A stretch of 43,189 nt of DNA from Rhizaria sp. SCN 62-66 (Eukaryota; Rhizaria, unplaced), in NCBI GenBank assembly GCA_001724265.1, contig MEDY01000350.1, positions 1-43,189 of the forward strand, in the 5' to 3' direction. Positions 9,768 through 23,400 of this stretch are shown here, one piece after another. The notes below the pieces were generated by a model. The model ran no database searches, was not told where the DNA came from, and saw nothing but the letters and a program-made list of their open reading frames with translations. The translations under genes and the position numbers were made by a program. Within the stretch, counting starts at the first letter, position 1, and each line of letters starts with the position of its first letter.

Positions 9768-11359
9768 TCAGTCAAGCTCGATGTCAACGGGCTCAGCCTT
9801 AGCCGAGGAGGCCGGACGGGGCGAATCACTGGTGCTGCTGGGCTCGGGGTTGTGGGGCGTCTCGGCGTTGTTTTCGGCCGTAGGAGGAGCAAGAGAGGGG
9901 AACATATCGTAGAGCTCCGTCGGCGACAGAATGAAGCCTAATGAAGATCAACGCAAGAGCAAGAGCAAACGGCGGCGAAAGTTAGAAAAGGATATACACA
10001 GACCAAGATGATTGAATTACGGAATAACACTTTAGGAATAGATAGAAGATAGCGAATAAATGCGTGATATAGGAGTTATTTGTCGTTAGGCTTGATAGGA
10101 AGGATATATCTCGCGATTTAGGCTTGACGTACCGGGGACATTCTCGGGCATAAAGAGTCCGAGCCAGTTGGACACTGCAATGCCAACGACGATGAACACA
10201 GCGGCGTTGAGATAGCCGAACTGCCAGCCCGACATGCCGCGGAGGTACGCCTGGACGCGGCCGGCGCAGCCAGTCGCGGGCTTAGCAGCGGTGGCGGATG
10301 ACGCGTCCTTGCTTCCGGAGAGCTTGTTGGAGGCCTCGGCAGCGATGGCGGCCTCCTCCTCGGGCGTAAGTGCGGCGCCGTCCTTCTTCTTGAGCAGGCG
10401 GAGACGTGCGGCGCGCTGAGCCTCGCGCTCCTCGCGCCAGCGCTGCTGGTGTTCGCCGCCGTAGCCGAAGAGAGGGGAGAAGGTATCGAAAAAGTCGACT
10501 TCTTCATCAAAGAGGTTGGGCATGAAGAAGAGCCCACGGAGGCCGATGATGAAGAAGCAGGGGCCAGAGACAACGTGGAAGACGATCATCGACACCAGGG
10601 TGACTAAAAAATGAAAAGAAACAAAGGGAAAAAGTGAGAGACAGAAAGCGCCAGAAGAGAGAAATGTGAGTGCGACGAGCCTCTCAGGACTAGGAGGAAG
10701 CTCACAGAGCGAAGATGGCAAGAGCGAAAATAATGATACAATAGAGTATATAGGTAACATTACAGAGATACGTGGGGGCATGTGAAGATAGTAAACGTAC
10801 TGAGGAGGATCATGGAGAGCCACCAGACAACGATGCGCATCCACACCGGCCAAATCTTGAAGCAGCAGACGAAGATGATGAACGCAATAGTGCCCAGGGC
10901 CTTGACCAGGGGAACCGACGACTTGACCTCGTACGTCCACATAAAGACGGCGTCGACGTCAAACGTCTTCTCCGAGTCGAGCTGCACGCGCAGCTCCTGC
11001 GGGGTGTCCTGCTGGCCCGCGGCAGCGGCGGCGGCGGCGGCCTTCTTGGTCAGCGTCGTTTGCTCGATGATGGGGACGACGCGGACGAAAAACTGGTCCG
11101 CGATCATCTTATCGAAAACTTCGATAACTTCATCGCGTGTGGCCGACGCGTAGGTCTTGAGAGCGGGAAAGTGGCTGACGTTGGCGTTCATGACGGCGTC
11201 GAGGATCTGCTGGCCGTGGAAGCACTCGACACGGCGGCCGAAGTTCATAATGATGCTTTCGGTCCACTTAAGACGAGAGTCCTTGCTGCGAAGCCACTCA
11301 GCCAGGGGCTGATACTGCGACACTGCGGGCGCAGCGTTTACAGGGGAAGTAGAAGACAT
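9768..11359 (-). CDS. SEC62: SEC62, ER protein translocation subunit, 3 exons
   Basis: The CDS is complement(9768..9937, 10133..10603, 10801..11359), 399 residues, stop TGA. SEC62 works with Sec61 and Sec63 in post-translational import into the ER. The N-terminal cytosolic domain (about residues 15-105) has WLRSKDSRLKWTESIIMNFG and a later IADQFFVRV, as in SEC62. Then FMWTYEVKSSVPLVKALG leads into two membrane helices (FIIFVCCFKIWPVWMRIVVW; LSMILLITLVSMIVFHVV), followed by the hallmark cytosolic block FFMPNLFDEEVDFFDTFSPLFGY (the FIDSFRPLY equivalent). A charged, coiled-coil-like EEREAQRAARLRLLKKK stretch follows. A third hydrophobic segment (FGYLNAAVFIVVGIAVSNWLGL) near the C-terminus is unusual for the family. 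Both introns (195 and 197 bp) have donor GTACGT, and the joined exons keep frame. The start is set by the conserved domain; an in-frame upstream extension looks like leader. Confidence 0.93.
9938..10132 (-). other. SEC62 intron 2
   Basis: 195 bp, donor GTACGT, acceptor CATTAG. Joins NVPG to FILSPTELYDMF and leads to a short acidic C-terminus ending IELD and TGA. Confidence 0.8.
10604..10800 (-). other. SEC62 intron 1
   Basis: 197 bp, donor GTACGT, acceptor TTTTAG. It interrupts the second membrane helix; splicing gives an uninterrupted SMILLITLVSMIVF. Confidence 0.85.
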
Positions 11360-12429
11360 GATGGGATGTCTTTGGATAAAATTGCAAAAGTAACAACGGC
11401 CTCGTTGAAACGTGCAATCTTGCGCAAGATCAGGGTCAGACCCTCTCGATGCGCTGCTGACCGACCACAAAAAATCCCACCGGCCGACCGTGGGCGACGA
11501 AGACGAAGGCAACTCGGACCGAAAAAAGGCGAAGGGGACTGACTCGAAAAACTGAGAAAGTGTCTATCCTGCACTATGAATATGGGAAATAAAGATAAAC
11601 TAATAAGGGTCGTGTAGACAAAGTTTGTTTATATGCGAAAATGTACTGTGCTGTCCAGAAAACTGAAGATATAAGTGGGAAAAGGCATGTCGGAGGTGTG
11701 CGTGGTGGGCTGTTTAGTTGGGCTTAACCGCGCCTTGCCCGTTCGAGAATCGCCGAAAAGAAGGGCTTCAAGCGGGCGCGGGGAATCATAAAATTGTTTA
11801 TGGAAGTTTGTTTATGCCGTAAATGCGCGTGTTCGTCTTACTTTTTTTTATTAAACTCTAATTGGAATAGCACCAACGGCACAGGAGCTCTTTTAGAGAC
11901 CCCTATTGTTGTTCTTGTCGACCGTCGCTGGAGCCCTTTTTAGCCTGCACGGGACGAGCTCACGCTTCCCTTTGCCAGCCAATACCGGATTTGTCTCAAC
12001 GATCTTAACTCACAAAATAGGCTTCTCCGCCACCGCCCTCTGTTTTCACCCTATAATCTCCTTTCCTCAGCTCTCTATACCGGAAGATTCGTCTCCCCCG
12101 CTCTTATCCTCGAAACCCAACCACTCTCTCGCCGGCCCTCCCTCGCCCGTCCTGTCGCCCGCGCCCGCCCGCCACGCCCCGCGGACCGCGCGCGCTCGCT
12201 TTTGTCGCAGAGAATCTACCCCCGCACGCCCCTGATACCGCGCGCAGCGCCAATTTGGCCTCGCCACTGCCTGTTTTCTAACCGCTAAAGTCAGCAACCC
12301 CACCGGTGCCTCTTTGCGAGTGGATTGTCGTAACTGACCCCTGTCATTCTTCCTTGGCTTTATAACGGCGCGTGCCGTCGCCCTCTGCGTTGTCTAAGCT
12401 CTTTGTGGCGGTAGTAACTGCTCCAACTA
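11360..12429. promoter_or_regulatory. Divergent intergenic region between SEC62 and the giant HECT gene
   Basis: These 1,070 bp should hold both promoters. On the HECT side there is a C-rich stretch with CGCGCGCTCGC then TTTT at about 12188-12205, the 12-mer GTCAGCAACCCC at 12290-12301 (shared with the PLRG1 leader), and a TTTATAA at about 12359-12365, some 65 bp before the ATG. An in-frame TAA lies 15 nt upstream of the ATG at 12430. No further gene or RNA gene is seen. Confidence 0.5.
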
Positions 12430-13977
12430 ATGCCTCCTGTCACCCGCCCCCTCTCAGCAGCAGCAGCCGCCGCCGCCGCCGCTGCTCCCAACCAACAACA
12501 ACAGCAACAGCAACAGCAACAACCGAGCACTAGTGCGACTAACAATGCGGGTGTGACAGGGACGCGTGCCTCATCCCGCCGCTCCACCGCCGCTACCGCT
12601 GCCGCTGCCACTGCCGCTGCCGCCGCCAGCGCAAGCATTTCCACCACAGCTTCCCCTGCGACGACTGGGCTCGTTGCGACTGCCAACTACGCCAACACTC
12701 TCACGGGCCGCAGCAGCAGCAACAGTAACAACAACAACAACAACAACAGCAGCATTAATGCGCACTCGAACGGTAGCGTTACCTCCGGTAATAATAACAA
12801 CAACAGTAGCAACAGCAGCAGTGACAGTGTTGTAGTGCCGCCACAGCATTTCGCCCGCAGCTCCCTTAGGCCCCTCGCCCCGCGGCCACGGCAAATCGCC
12901 TCAGCGGCGCATATTGGCGCGATTGCACTGTCACCGCCGCCGCTGGCTACGATTGCTGAAACAACAGCAACAACAACAACAACATCAGCAACAGCTAATG
13001 ATGATGCGACCGTGCCAAGAGGAACAGTGAACGAAAGTGTCAATGCACCTGCTGTTTCTGCTGCTGCTGCTGTTGGGGCTGCTGTTAGTAGTGTTGGTGC
13101 AGCAATTGCTCGCACCGGCTCTGGATCAAGCGTTAGTGGCAGTAGTAGTACTGCTGCTGCTGCTGGAAAAGGCCGGACGAGGGCGAACAAGTCAAGCAAC
13201 GCTGCTGTATCTACTAATGCCACCGCTAGCGCGACTGTAAGTGCAAAGAAGCAGGGACTGCAGCAACAACAGCAGCAGCAGCAGCAGATTGTCAGCTCTG
13301 GGAGTCGCAGTCCAAACGTTGCTATGACCGCTGACAGCAACAACAACAACAACAACAACGACAACAACGGAATCGATGATGCTAGCGAGGAAGATGAAAC
13401 TGACACCTTCCATGTCACTGACTTCAACCATCATGGACACAGCCACTTAAGCACGTTTCAACGCATGAGCATTAACGTCGACCTTCGCACTCCAACTAGT
13501 AGCAGCGCCAGCAGCAGCAGCAGCAGTGTCAGTACCAGTCCTAATGTCAGTGCTGCAAACAGTGTCAATGCGAGCACTAATGTAAGTGCGGGTGTAAGTG
13601 TGAATGCGAGCCCGAGTGTGACAACGTGGTCAATGCGCAGTGCGACTGTCAACAGCACAAGCCGTAGCATTCGCAATAGCAGCCCTCAGAACAACAGCAG
13701 CAGCAGTAACAACAGCATTCGCAGCAGTCCCAACAACATCAACAACAGCAGCAGCAACAACAACGCTAAAACGAATACTAGCGTCAACAACAACAGCAAC
13801 AGCGACATGTTGATTCCTCCTAATCATATTCATACTACTCACGGCAACCGCACCACATATACGAACGCTGCTGCAACTACTGCTAATACTGCGAACTCGA
13901 GTCCTAACGCGGCTAATGTTACGGCTAGCGGCTTAACTTCGATTCCTGGCTCACAGTCACTCCCTCGTCAGAGCCAG

Positions 13978-14010
<33 letters not shown>

Positions 14011-17000
14011 AGCAATGCTGCGCAAAGCCCGTCCTTAGCTCACAGTCACTCTGCCCACAGTCACCCCACGGGTTCCGGGACCTCTGCTGCTCACGGTCAC
14101 TCCGCGAGTGCGCATAGTCACCTGCACTCTCATAATAACTCAGCATCATCGTCGTCCTCTACAACTGCCTCGGCCGCCTCTGCCTCAGCCTCAGCCTCTG
14201 GTTCAATGTCATCTATGGCGACATCGCTGGCGGCGGCAAATGCGGCTCGTTTGACTGCAGGCCTGCCCACCCCGCTGGCCATCACCCTCGCGACCCCGGA
14301 GACGGCGACCGTCGCCGACGCTCTGCTCCCGCGGCAGCTCGTCGCGGCACTCAACATCACGCTCGCCCGCGCCTGCGCGTTGGCCCCGGCGACTGCTCTG
14401 TCGCGGTACGCGCCGGCGCATCCCCAGAGCCACTCTCAGCATCACCACCAGAGCACCAACAACAATAACAAGAGCAACAACAGCAGCTACAGTTATTGCG
14501 CACAGAACGGTCCTTGTGCTGCTGCTGCGGTTATGGTGTCGAATAGTAGTCATTATAGCGACAGGCGTGGTGGTGGGGTGTCGGACAGTGGAAGGACCCC
14601 CTTAGACGGGGTGAGTTCCCCCTTACCCAGCGACGACATCCCGCACAGGCCGCACGCGCCAAGCCCTTACCTCCCGCTCACTCAAAGTCAAGCCGCATCC
14701 GCGTCTGCAACTGCGACGGCGACGATGGGTACTCAGAATAGTTCAAGCACCCTCCTGCCACTCAGTGACACTGCTATGAATCAACCACACCAGCAGCAGC
14801 ACTTGCAGCCCCACATGTCCCTTCGCCGTCTCCGCACTCTCCTGCACTCGGCGAAGCGGCTCGATCGTGACTGCCGCCGCGCCGCCGCCGCCACCGCTCT
14901 GGCGCGCAAGCTCTCCGGGCTGATCGGAGACCTGGTGCGGTTGGGGGCCTCGGCGGCGGGCGCGTCGGCGGCGGCGGGCGCGGCGGGGGGGCTGGGAGCG
15001 GCACTGTCCTCGCTCAAGACGCCTGAGGCGGAGACCTTGCTGAGGGCTTCGGCGAACCAGCAACGGCTCCGTCAGCAGCAGCAGCAGCAACAACAGACAC
15101 AGGCGCAGTTTCAGTCGCAGCAATCGCAGAGTCAGACGCAGAGTCAGAGGGCAGAGGTACTCAGCGCCCATGTAAGTACCCTAAGTCCTGAAGCGACCGC
15201 TGCTGGCTTGGCCTCCACAGCCGCCTCTGCCGCCGCCAACGCCAGCGCGAGTGCTGTGAATACGATGATGGGTGACTATGACCACTAGCAGCAGCAAGAG
15301 AGCTCTCCAGTTTCTGCCGCGCTGCCGGAAATGGAGATGTTCACCCATCCTGACCCCACCGCGCCCGCAATCGCGAGTCAAATGCCTTATTCGCGGCCTC
15401 AGGCGCTGGCGCTGTCGATTCGTTCTGACTTGCTCGAGCTCAGCAACAACAACAACAACAACAATACCGGCACGAACGGCAGCAACACACCGCAGCAGCA
15501 GCAGCAGCAGCAGCAAGGTGCAGCTGCGTTTTCCCTGTCGCCCACTGCAACAATGCCGAGCACAGGCAACAACAACGGCAGCAGCAGTAGCGCTGTGAAC
15601 AACGACCTGTCCCCGGCTTTGGCGCGGTCAACCCTCGCCCACTTGTTCGAGGCCACCCGCATCGGCCTCATCCGCCTCGTCGAGTCCGAGCGCATCGCGA
15701 TCAAAACCCTTCTGGGCCGGGCCAACGAGGCGCAGACCGAGCCAGTTGGCATTCCGCTGCTGCGGATCGAGCGGGAAGTCGCCGCTCTGCATGCAGCGTT
15801 CGCGTTCTTCCGCGGCATGCCGTCGGCGGGCGCAGTGCTGGCCTCGCTGTTGCACGGCACAAGCCCCACTCCCGCTTCCGTTCCTCCAGCCCCTGCCACT
15901 GCCGCCGCTGCCACTGCCGCCGCCGCCGCTGCCACTGCGAACGATGCGACTGCTAGCTACAATAATATTATGAGTCTGAGCGGCAGCCATCACAACGGCA
16001 GCAGCGGGGGCGTGGAGAGTCCCAGTGACGCTAGCAGCGCTGGCGGTGGCAGAATGAGTATGCTGATTGCTAGCGGAGCCCTGCCTGTCGCTGAGGAAGC
16101 TGCTGCTGCCGCGGTCAGTGCAGCTGCGCTGTGCGCCGCGACGGCAGCGGCCGAGGCTGACCACCTGCAGCAGCAACAGCAGCATGTGCCGCAGATGCAG
16201 CAGCATGAGATGCTGTATCAGCATATGCAGCAACAGTACTCCAGCGCTGGCGATAATGTCAGTGCCGACGGTCTGAGTACCTCTGCCAGTGTCAGCGAGA
16301 GTGTAAGTGCTGCTTTGGGGAAGCGTGCCCGTGTGGCCGCCACCGGAACCGCCGCCGCCACTGCCGCTGCCGCTGCCACTGCTACTGCCACTGCCACTGC
16401 GACAGCTGCTGCGAACAAGGCAAAGACTGCAAAGGCCGCGAAAGCGAGCTCTAAGGCGACAACCAAGTCTCCCAACCCTAAGACGAATCGTTCCACCAAC
16501 AGCAGCAGGAGTTCCGGTGAAGACCCTGCTGCTGCGGCTGCTGCTGATGGTAGCAGCGGCTTTGGTGCAGCTCCAAACAACGGGGGCACTCCTCTGGTGT
16601 TCACTGCAACCGTTACTGGTGGCGCTCAGGTGAAGGCGAGTGCGGGTGTGAAGTCTCGTAAGGCCAGCTCAGTCGTTAAAAACAGCAGCAACGATGATGA
16701 CGATGACGATGATGGCAGTGAGGATGATGAGGGCGATGTAAGTACCTTGGTCCACTTACCCGCTCCCACAGTCGATAACACCACGAGCACGAGTACGATC
16801 GGCGGAAGCGGCACTCTAAGGGGCGGCAATCTAAGGGGGCTGAAGCGTCCACTTAGCTCGCCTGACTCACACTCAGCCGCTGCTGCTGCTGCCGCCGCTG
16901 TAGCTGCAGTGACTGCCGCCGCCGCGTCTCTGTCCACTGCAAACGAGTCTTCCCTTAACGGCGTCGATAATCCTAACCTCGTGGACTACGACAGCGAGAA

Positions 17001-17433
17001 CGCGTTTGCCAACTTTGACAACATCAACAACTCTGCTATCGACGTCAACACCACAGCTGCCACTGCTGCTGGTGGTGAGTTTGACTTGAGTCTGAACGTT
17101 GCCGCCGCCGCAACCGCCGGTGCCGCCGCTGGGGTAGATCCTGGCGCAGACGCCGCTGACGCTTTGATCACGGAGCTACAGCCTCAAAACACTCAACACC
17201 CAGTTACGGCCGCCTTCTTAGACGTCATCACTTCGCGCATGCTGCTGTTCTGCAACGCGACGGATGCTTTGCGTGTTCTCACGCGCCGCCGCATCTACTT
17301 AGCCGCGCTGCTGAAGCGGCTGCTCGTTGTAAGGGGGTACTTAGCGGGCGTCTCTGTCCGCATGTCACATACAGTCGCTCAGATCCGCTGGCTGGCACAA
17401 ACACTACTCGCCTCTGCCCCCCCAGTACAACAA

Positions 17434-17467
<34 letters not shown>

Positions 17468-20400
17468 GAGAACTCGTGGGTGCTTCTGACGTCAGTACTC
17501 GTGCGCCCCCGAGCGTGAGTTACAACATCGGCAATGCGTGGGGACTCGCAGATGCGCTTGAATTAGCACACCCCACGTCTTTCACTCTCAGCGCGTGCAA
17601 CAACAACAGCAACAGCAATAGTGGTGGCAACGGCACCGGAGCCTCGGCCTCGACCTCAGCCTCGGCCCCTGTCTCAGCCTCTGCAAGCCCTGGTAACAGC
17701 AATGGTGGCAGTGACCCTTGCTCCCTGTTAGCCTGCTCCACAGCTCGGACTGGGAGCACTGGTGGTTTCATCCCTTTCGCCACCGCCGCACACAGCGACG
17801 TCGTCGTCGCACTGAACCACTTCCCGCAGCCGGCTTCACAGCACGGCGGCGCTGGCCCCGGGTTAGACCCCTTTGCGTCCCCCATCCTTACGGTCAGTAG
17901 CGGCGGCAGTAATCAGGGGTCTGTGGCGACGGCGCCTGCGGCGGCTTCGGCGGCGGCAGCAGCGGTGGCCGCGGCGGCGGCCGCGGCGATTAGCGCATCC
18001 GCCACTCGCGCCAACAGCTCCTCCCTCTGCCCCGCAACAGAAGCCAACGCCCACGCATTCGGCCTCATCGCCCACCACTCCCCGTGTCCCGCCGCCATCG
18101 CCATCGGGCCGCTGGACGTGACCGCCACTGCGGCGGCCACCAGCGCGCCCGCGCCCTCGACCTCCGCCCTTATGACGACGCACCATGCTCACACCCACGC
18201 TATAGACAACGCGGCAGACGCAGCAGGTGCGACTGCGGTCACCACGAGTACCAGCAGTTCTCTCCCGGTCTGCGATGGTGTTCATACCACCGGCGACGAT
18301 CAATCATTTTTCGCGTCCCCCAGCGAAGCCGATTTTTTCGGCCCCGCCGACGCCGCTTCGCTCGCCGCGGCACTCGTCCTGCCGACAGCCCCCACGGCCC
18401 CGCGCGCGCACCCGCTGCTGCTGGCGCGCGCATACGCCAACGACACCGCCGCCACGGCCGCGGCGTCCGCGCTGGCTCAGTCGGCGCTGAGTCTGGTGCC
18501 TCAGCGCGCGTTCAGGCATCCGCCGGTGAGTTTGGCGCGGGTCGGAGCGCCGGCGGCGGACAGGAAGTGCCGCGTCTGCCACGGCCGGGGCGCTATGGCG
18601 CTGCAGCGACTGGACAACAGCAACGCTCTTCGCAACAATCTTAGTAATAACAACGATGACGACCACGAAGACGAGAGCTCCGCGAAGTCGACTTCTTCTA
18701 AGGGTGTACTTCGAGGTGTAAGTGGAGGGTGGGAAGATGCTGGTGACCCGCTCGGCGCGCTGCCACTGCGTCACGTTGCTGTCTTTATCACTGAAGCCTG
18801 GGGCAACAACACTGATTCCCTTATCAACGACATTAGTCAGAAGAATTCTCTCTCTCGTAACACTCGCACTCACTCTCTTCTGGTTCAGAGCAAGAATGGC
18901 GGCGACTGCGAGGCCGATGCGTCACTGGCGGCTCTGGCAGCGCCGTACCGCTGCCACTGCGAGCTGCCTCCTCTGCCGGCCTCAGTCTGGACGCGGGTGC
19001 AGAACATCGCCTCAGAGCCCCTGACAGCGACTGCGTCCCCCTTAGACGCGCCCGTCGGCACCCCTCAGATCGCGGCCGACTCCAACACCAACGCCAACGC
19101 GTTGTCAGCGGCGGCCGAGGCGCTGGTGACTGCGCTGGCGCCAGACCCGCGGGTGCGCACGGTCACGGGTACCCAGAAAAGCAAGACGGGGGTGACTGGG
19201 GTGGGTAATAGCAAGCAGAGGAAGAATCGTAAACTCAAGAGCCAGAGCCAGAGTCATAGCCAGCAACAAAAGAGTCAAGTGGCTGCTGTTGTTGCTGCTG
19301 CTTTCGGTGATATCGACGACGATGATGATGAGGATGACAGTGTCAGCCACAGTAGCAATGACGGTAGTCATGGCAGTGGCAGTGACGACAGCCGGCAGAA
19401 TGCAAGTACCCCCTTGGACGACGAGGATTCGACGGTAATGCTGCCGTCTGGCAGCGCTGCGCTGTGGAGCCAACCTGGGCAGTCGCTACTGACCCACGCT
19501 ACCAAGGCCCTTACACTGCAACAACAAAGCAATAGCAACGTTGCTACATCCTTGAACAGCTCTTCTGTTGTTTCTGGGTCTAATGCTGGTCGTTGCGTGA
19601 TTGCAACGCCCCAGTTTGGCACGATTGCAGCCGCGTCTGTCGCTTTGGTGCCGTTTGTCCGCCGTGCGAAGGCCAAGGAAGTGGCAACGCAGGTGTCCCA
19701 CTCGCACCAGCGTCTAAGTACCCCTGCTGATCTAAGTATCCCCTCAGCCTCAGTCAAGAAGACCTCCGTGGTTACGACGACGACCACTGTCACCGCGACC
19801 GCGACGACAGTTGCGACGACTGAGCTGGCCCTGCTGGCCCTATCAGCGCGGGCTCAGGTCACCACAGCGCTGGCGGCGGGCGCGAATGCCGCGGATGCGT
19901 GGCTCGCTGCGACCGCGACGGCTCTCGTCGAAGCGCAGTGGCTCCCGCGGTCGCTGCTGAACGCACAGCCATCGCCCCAGTCGTCGTATGCGACCAACGA
20001 GCACCCCATGAGTGCGCTGTTGCGTGCGCTGCGCACGAAAGTTAAGCCGCCTCGCCACAACAACAATGACAATCACAAGACTAGCAGTTCTGCTAACGCT
20101 GCGAAGACTGCGACTGTCAATGACGACGATGACGCAATTGCATCTGCTTCTGTGTTGTCGCCATCTTCATCCAAGGGCGCTGCCAGTGAGTTTGGCACTT
20201 ACCCACAGCCGCAGTGGGCGTGGGACACTTACAAGGGCGACGATGACCCTTTAGACTCAGCGCAACCTGTGCGCACTGCAGCTCAAGAAGCGCAGAGGAG
20301 GGCGTTCCCGTGTGGCCGGCTCCGGTTGCGGCGTCACACTGGCGCACAGTCACGCTCAGAGGCACAGTTTGTCAAGTCACAGCCACAATCGCATGCACAG

Positions 20401-23400
20401 TCTGCTGCGGGTGTTGATGGTAGCTCTGAGAGTGAGCGCAAAGAGGATGACATTCAGAGTGCCAGCGCTAATGCGAGTAGTAACGATGTTGGCGACGCGT
20501 GTTTTGACAGCGATATTGATGATGACGACGCTTTTATTCTCAATATCACGAACAAAGCGAATACTAACAAGCGTGTTACTACCTTTGGCGATGATCTCAG
20601 TCCTTTTGGCGAGGATGTCAGCACTCTGTCGACCCCTTACGTGGACTCGGACCCTTACAGCGCCGGGTACTTAGACCATATCGAGGCCCTTACATCCCTG
20701 CTCGACTCGGGCCACGCTCTCGCATCAACTGCGGCCCGCCTGCTCACCCTTACCCCGTCTAAGTACCCTCTTAGCCCGCGTAAGTGTTCCTCCGCGCGCC
20801 GCTTAGCCGCGTTCCTGGTCGCCCGCTACTGCTTTTGTGACCGCTGCTGCGCCCAGTTAGGGCTCAGCTTTGTCCTGCCGGACTCGGGGCCGGTGCCGAC
20901 GGGGGCCACGTTGACTGGCGTTGGAGCACGCTCGGTGCAAGTCATCACGACAACAACGCAAAATACCACTGCGTTCACGAACGCAACCTCGAGTTTGAGT
21001 AGCGCTCGTGCCGGTGCCTCAGCGATGAGCGATGACTCTGCCGTGAGTGCAAGCATGAGTGCTGGCGCGACCCCCTTAGACAGTGTAAGGGTGACCGTGA
21101 GCCGCCGCGTGCGCCGCACCGCTTCCGCTCCCCCCATCGCGGGCTTCGCAGTGACTGACTATGCGGCCAACTCGATCGTGCTGCCGCTGCCGACGCCGCG
21201 ACTCGCGCCGTTGCCTATCGCGGGCTCTGCTGTCACATCCACGAACAACAACAGTGGCAGCAACAACAACAGCAGCGGCTATAGTGTTAGCAGCAACAAT
21301 CCGGATGCCATGACTGCGAATGTCAACGGCGGTGCGTTGACCGAAGTCACTGCTCTCCGCGGAACCACTGACGGCTTAGCTTTGATGATACCCCACGGTC
21401 ACCACCACAGTCGCAATGCCAGTGGCGGCGGCGGCGGTGTGGGCACCGGTGGCGCTCACGGTCACTCTGGTAGTAGTTTCAGCGCGCCTGAGAAAGGTTC
21501 GCTCCGGTCACTGGCGTCATCGCGCCGCTCTTCACTCTCCAACAGCACTACCAACAACAGCAACAACAACAGCAGCGCCAACGCTCCCGAAGTGCAGAGC
21601 GCTGTGCCGCAGTTGCAGCTGCAGCTGCTATCCCCGGTGCTCGTGCGGGCGCAAGCGGCGAAGATGATGTCTATGCTGCGCCTTGCACACTCGCTCCCGT
21701 TCATCGTCACCAACTACGCCAACAACAACAAGGCCCGTTTGCGCTCACAACAACAGCAACGATTGCGACAGCAAGCCTTCTGTCTGTCACTGTCGCAGGC
21801 ACAAGCGTCGTCGGTGCTGCCGCTGTGGCAGCCGATGCCAGCGTCGAACGGCTTCATCGTCCTCGCACCACCCGAGTCTGTTGAGCTCACATTCAGCAAC
21901 GACTCCAGCTTCTGCTCTGACCCCGCCAGCAACGGCTACGATGGCAAACGCTCTCGCACCCGTGCCAGTGCCAGTAGCGCGGGCTCGAGCTCGAGCTCGA
22001 GTGGTGTTGCTTCAGCGTCTGATCGCAAGCAACAGCTGCGGCGGCAGAAGCAACAGGAGCGGCGGCAGAAGCAGCAGCAGCAGCGGTTGCTGTTGCAGTC
22101 GCTGCTCGGTGATGAAGGCCAGGGCGCGGCGAAGATCTCACAGCTTTCCTTTGCCAACGCTGTGATTAACGGTACGATTGACATCAGTCACGAAGACCAA
22201 GGCGTTGCCTACCAAGCTGGAAACGAAAACAAGAGCGATGAAGAGCAAAAAGTCAAGCCGCCTTCTGGTGTCAACACTGCGAATGACTGTGAGCTCTGTG
22301 ACTGTGGCAGCTGCCACTCGTTCAACAACAACAGCGCTGACAGCGGCTCTAGTGCGAGTGCGAATGCAATGAGTGACGATGTTGTTGTTGTGACGAGGAC
22401 TTGTACAGATGCGTGTAAGTACCCCTTAGACTCTGACCTTGTCGCTCTAGACACGCTTTACCTGCCCTTGTCCAACACCAGCAACGATAACGAAAGCATC
22501 ACCACTCTGAACACCCTCCTCCGCAATACCTCCAGCAGCAACGCATCGTCTTTAAGTCCTCACAGCGACAACGTGGCCGCTGCGAGCACTGCGTTATCGG
22601 CCGCGCTGCACTCCGCCGCCGCCCCTGTGCCCGCCGCGGCCGCTCTGCTCACAGTCACCCACTCTCTATCCAGTCTCTGCACGCTGGCGAGCACGTTCGC
22701 GGCCGCCGCCGATCTGTGGTGCTGCGACGATCCCGCCATCGACGCCGCCGCCGCCGCGCTCGTGTCGACCTCGTTCGCGATCCAGAGCATTGGCAACGTC
22801 CACGGCACGCTCGGCGTCGCGAGTATTTACGACACCCCGCGCACGCCGCTGCATTTATCGCGGCATGATACTTTCTTGTTCCCTGGACTGGCGGAAATCG
22901 GACTGGGCAGCGCGTCTGCGGCCGCTGCAGTCGCGGCCGCGGCGGCGCAGGCGACCAGCGCGAGCAGCATCAACGCGAGAACTAGCAGTAGAAACGCTCA
23001 CAACAACGCAAACGATGGCAACGATAAAGACGACGATCCTCTGGACGAGAACGCTGCTACGAGTGCGAATGCGAGAGTCTTTGACTCGCCTGTCGTCGTC
23101 GCAGTCACCACGACCGCAGCCACTCCGTCTTTCACGCCCATCAACGCCGCCGCCGCCAACATCGCCACCAACATCGCCACTACCAGCAGCGCCGCCGCTG
23201 CCAACGCGCCTCTCAACGACCTCGCTGCCTCAAGCTCTGGCTCCGGCTCTGACGCTGGCGCTAGCGGCGGCGTTGGGGCTGGGTCGAGCACCACTGGCAC
23301 GACGGCCAATAGCATCCTCTACACGGTCGCCGATCTCGTGCTCATGTGCTACGCTGAGGCCGCCGCCAGTCTGCGCGACCTCGAGCAGGCCTCTCTGCTG

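Noticed and set aside
11690-11760. A tRNA-like B box (GTTCGAGAATC) in the SEC62-HECT spacer
   Set aside because: No matching A box, acceptor stem or anticodon arm could be built around it.
15172-15291. A possible intron from GTAAGT at 15172 to AG near the TAG at 15286, which would remove the in-frame stop
   Set aside because: None of the AG positions just after the TAG gives a length divisible by three, and the segment is GC-rich coding-like sequence.
16738-16771. A 34-nt GTAAGT...CACAG segment that looks like a mini-intron
   Set aside because: The reading frame is open through it, and removing 34 nt would shift the frame. Real introns here are 150-197 bp, AT-rich and use GTNCGY donors.
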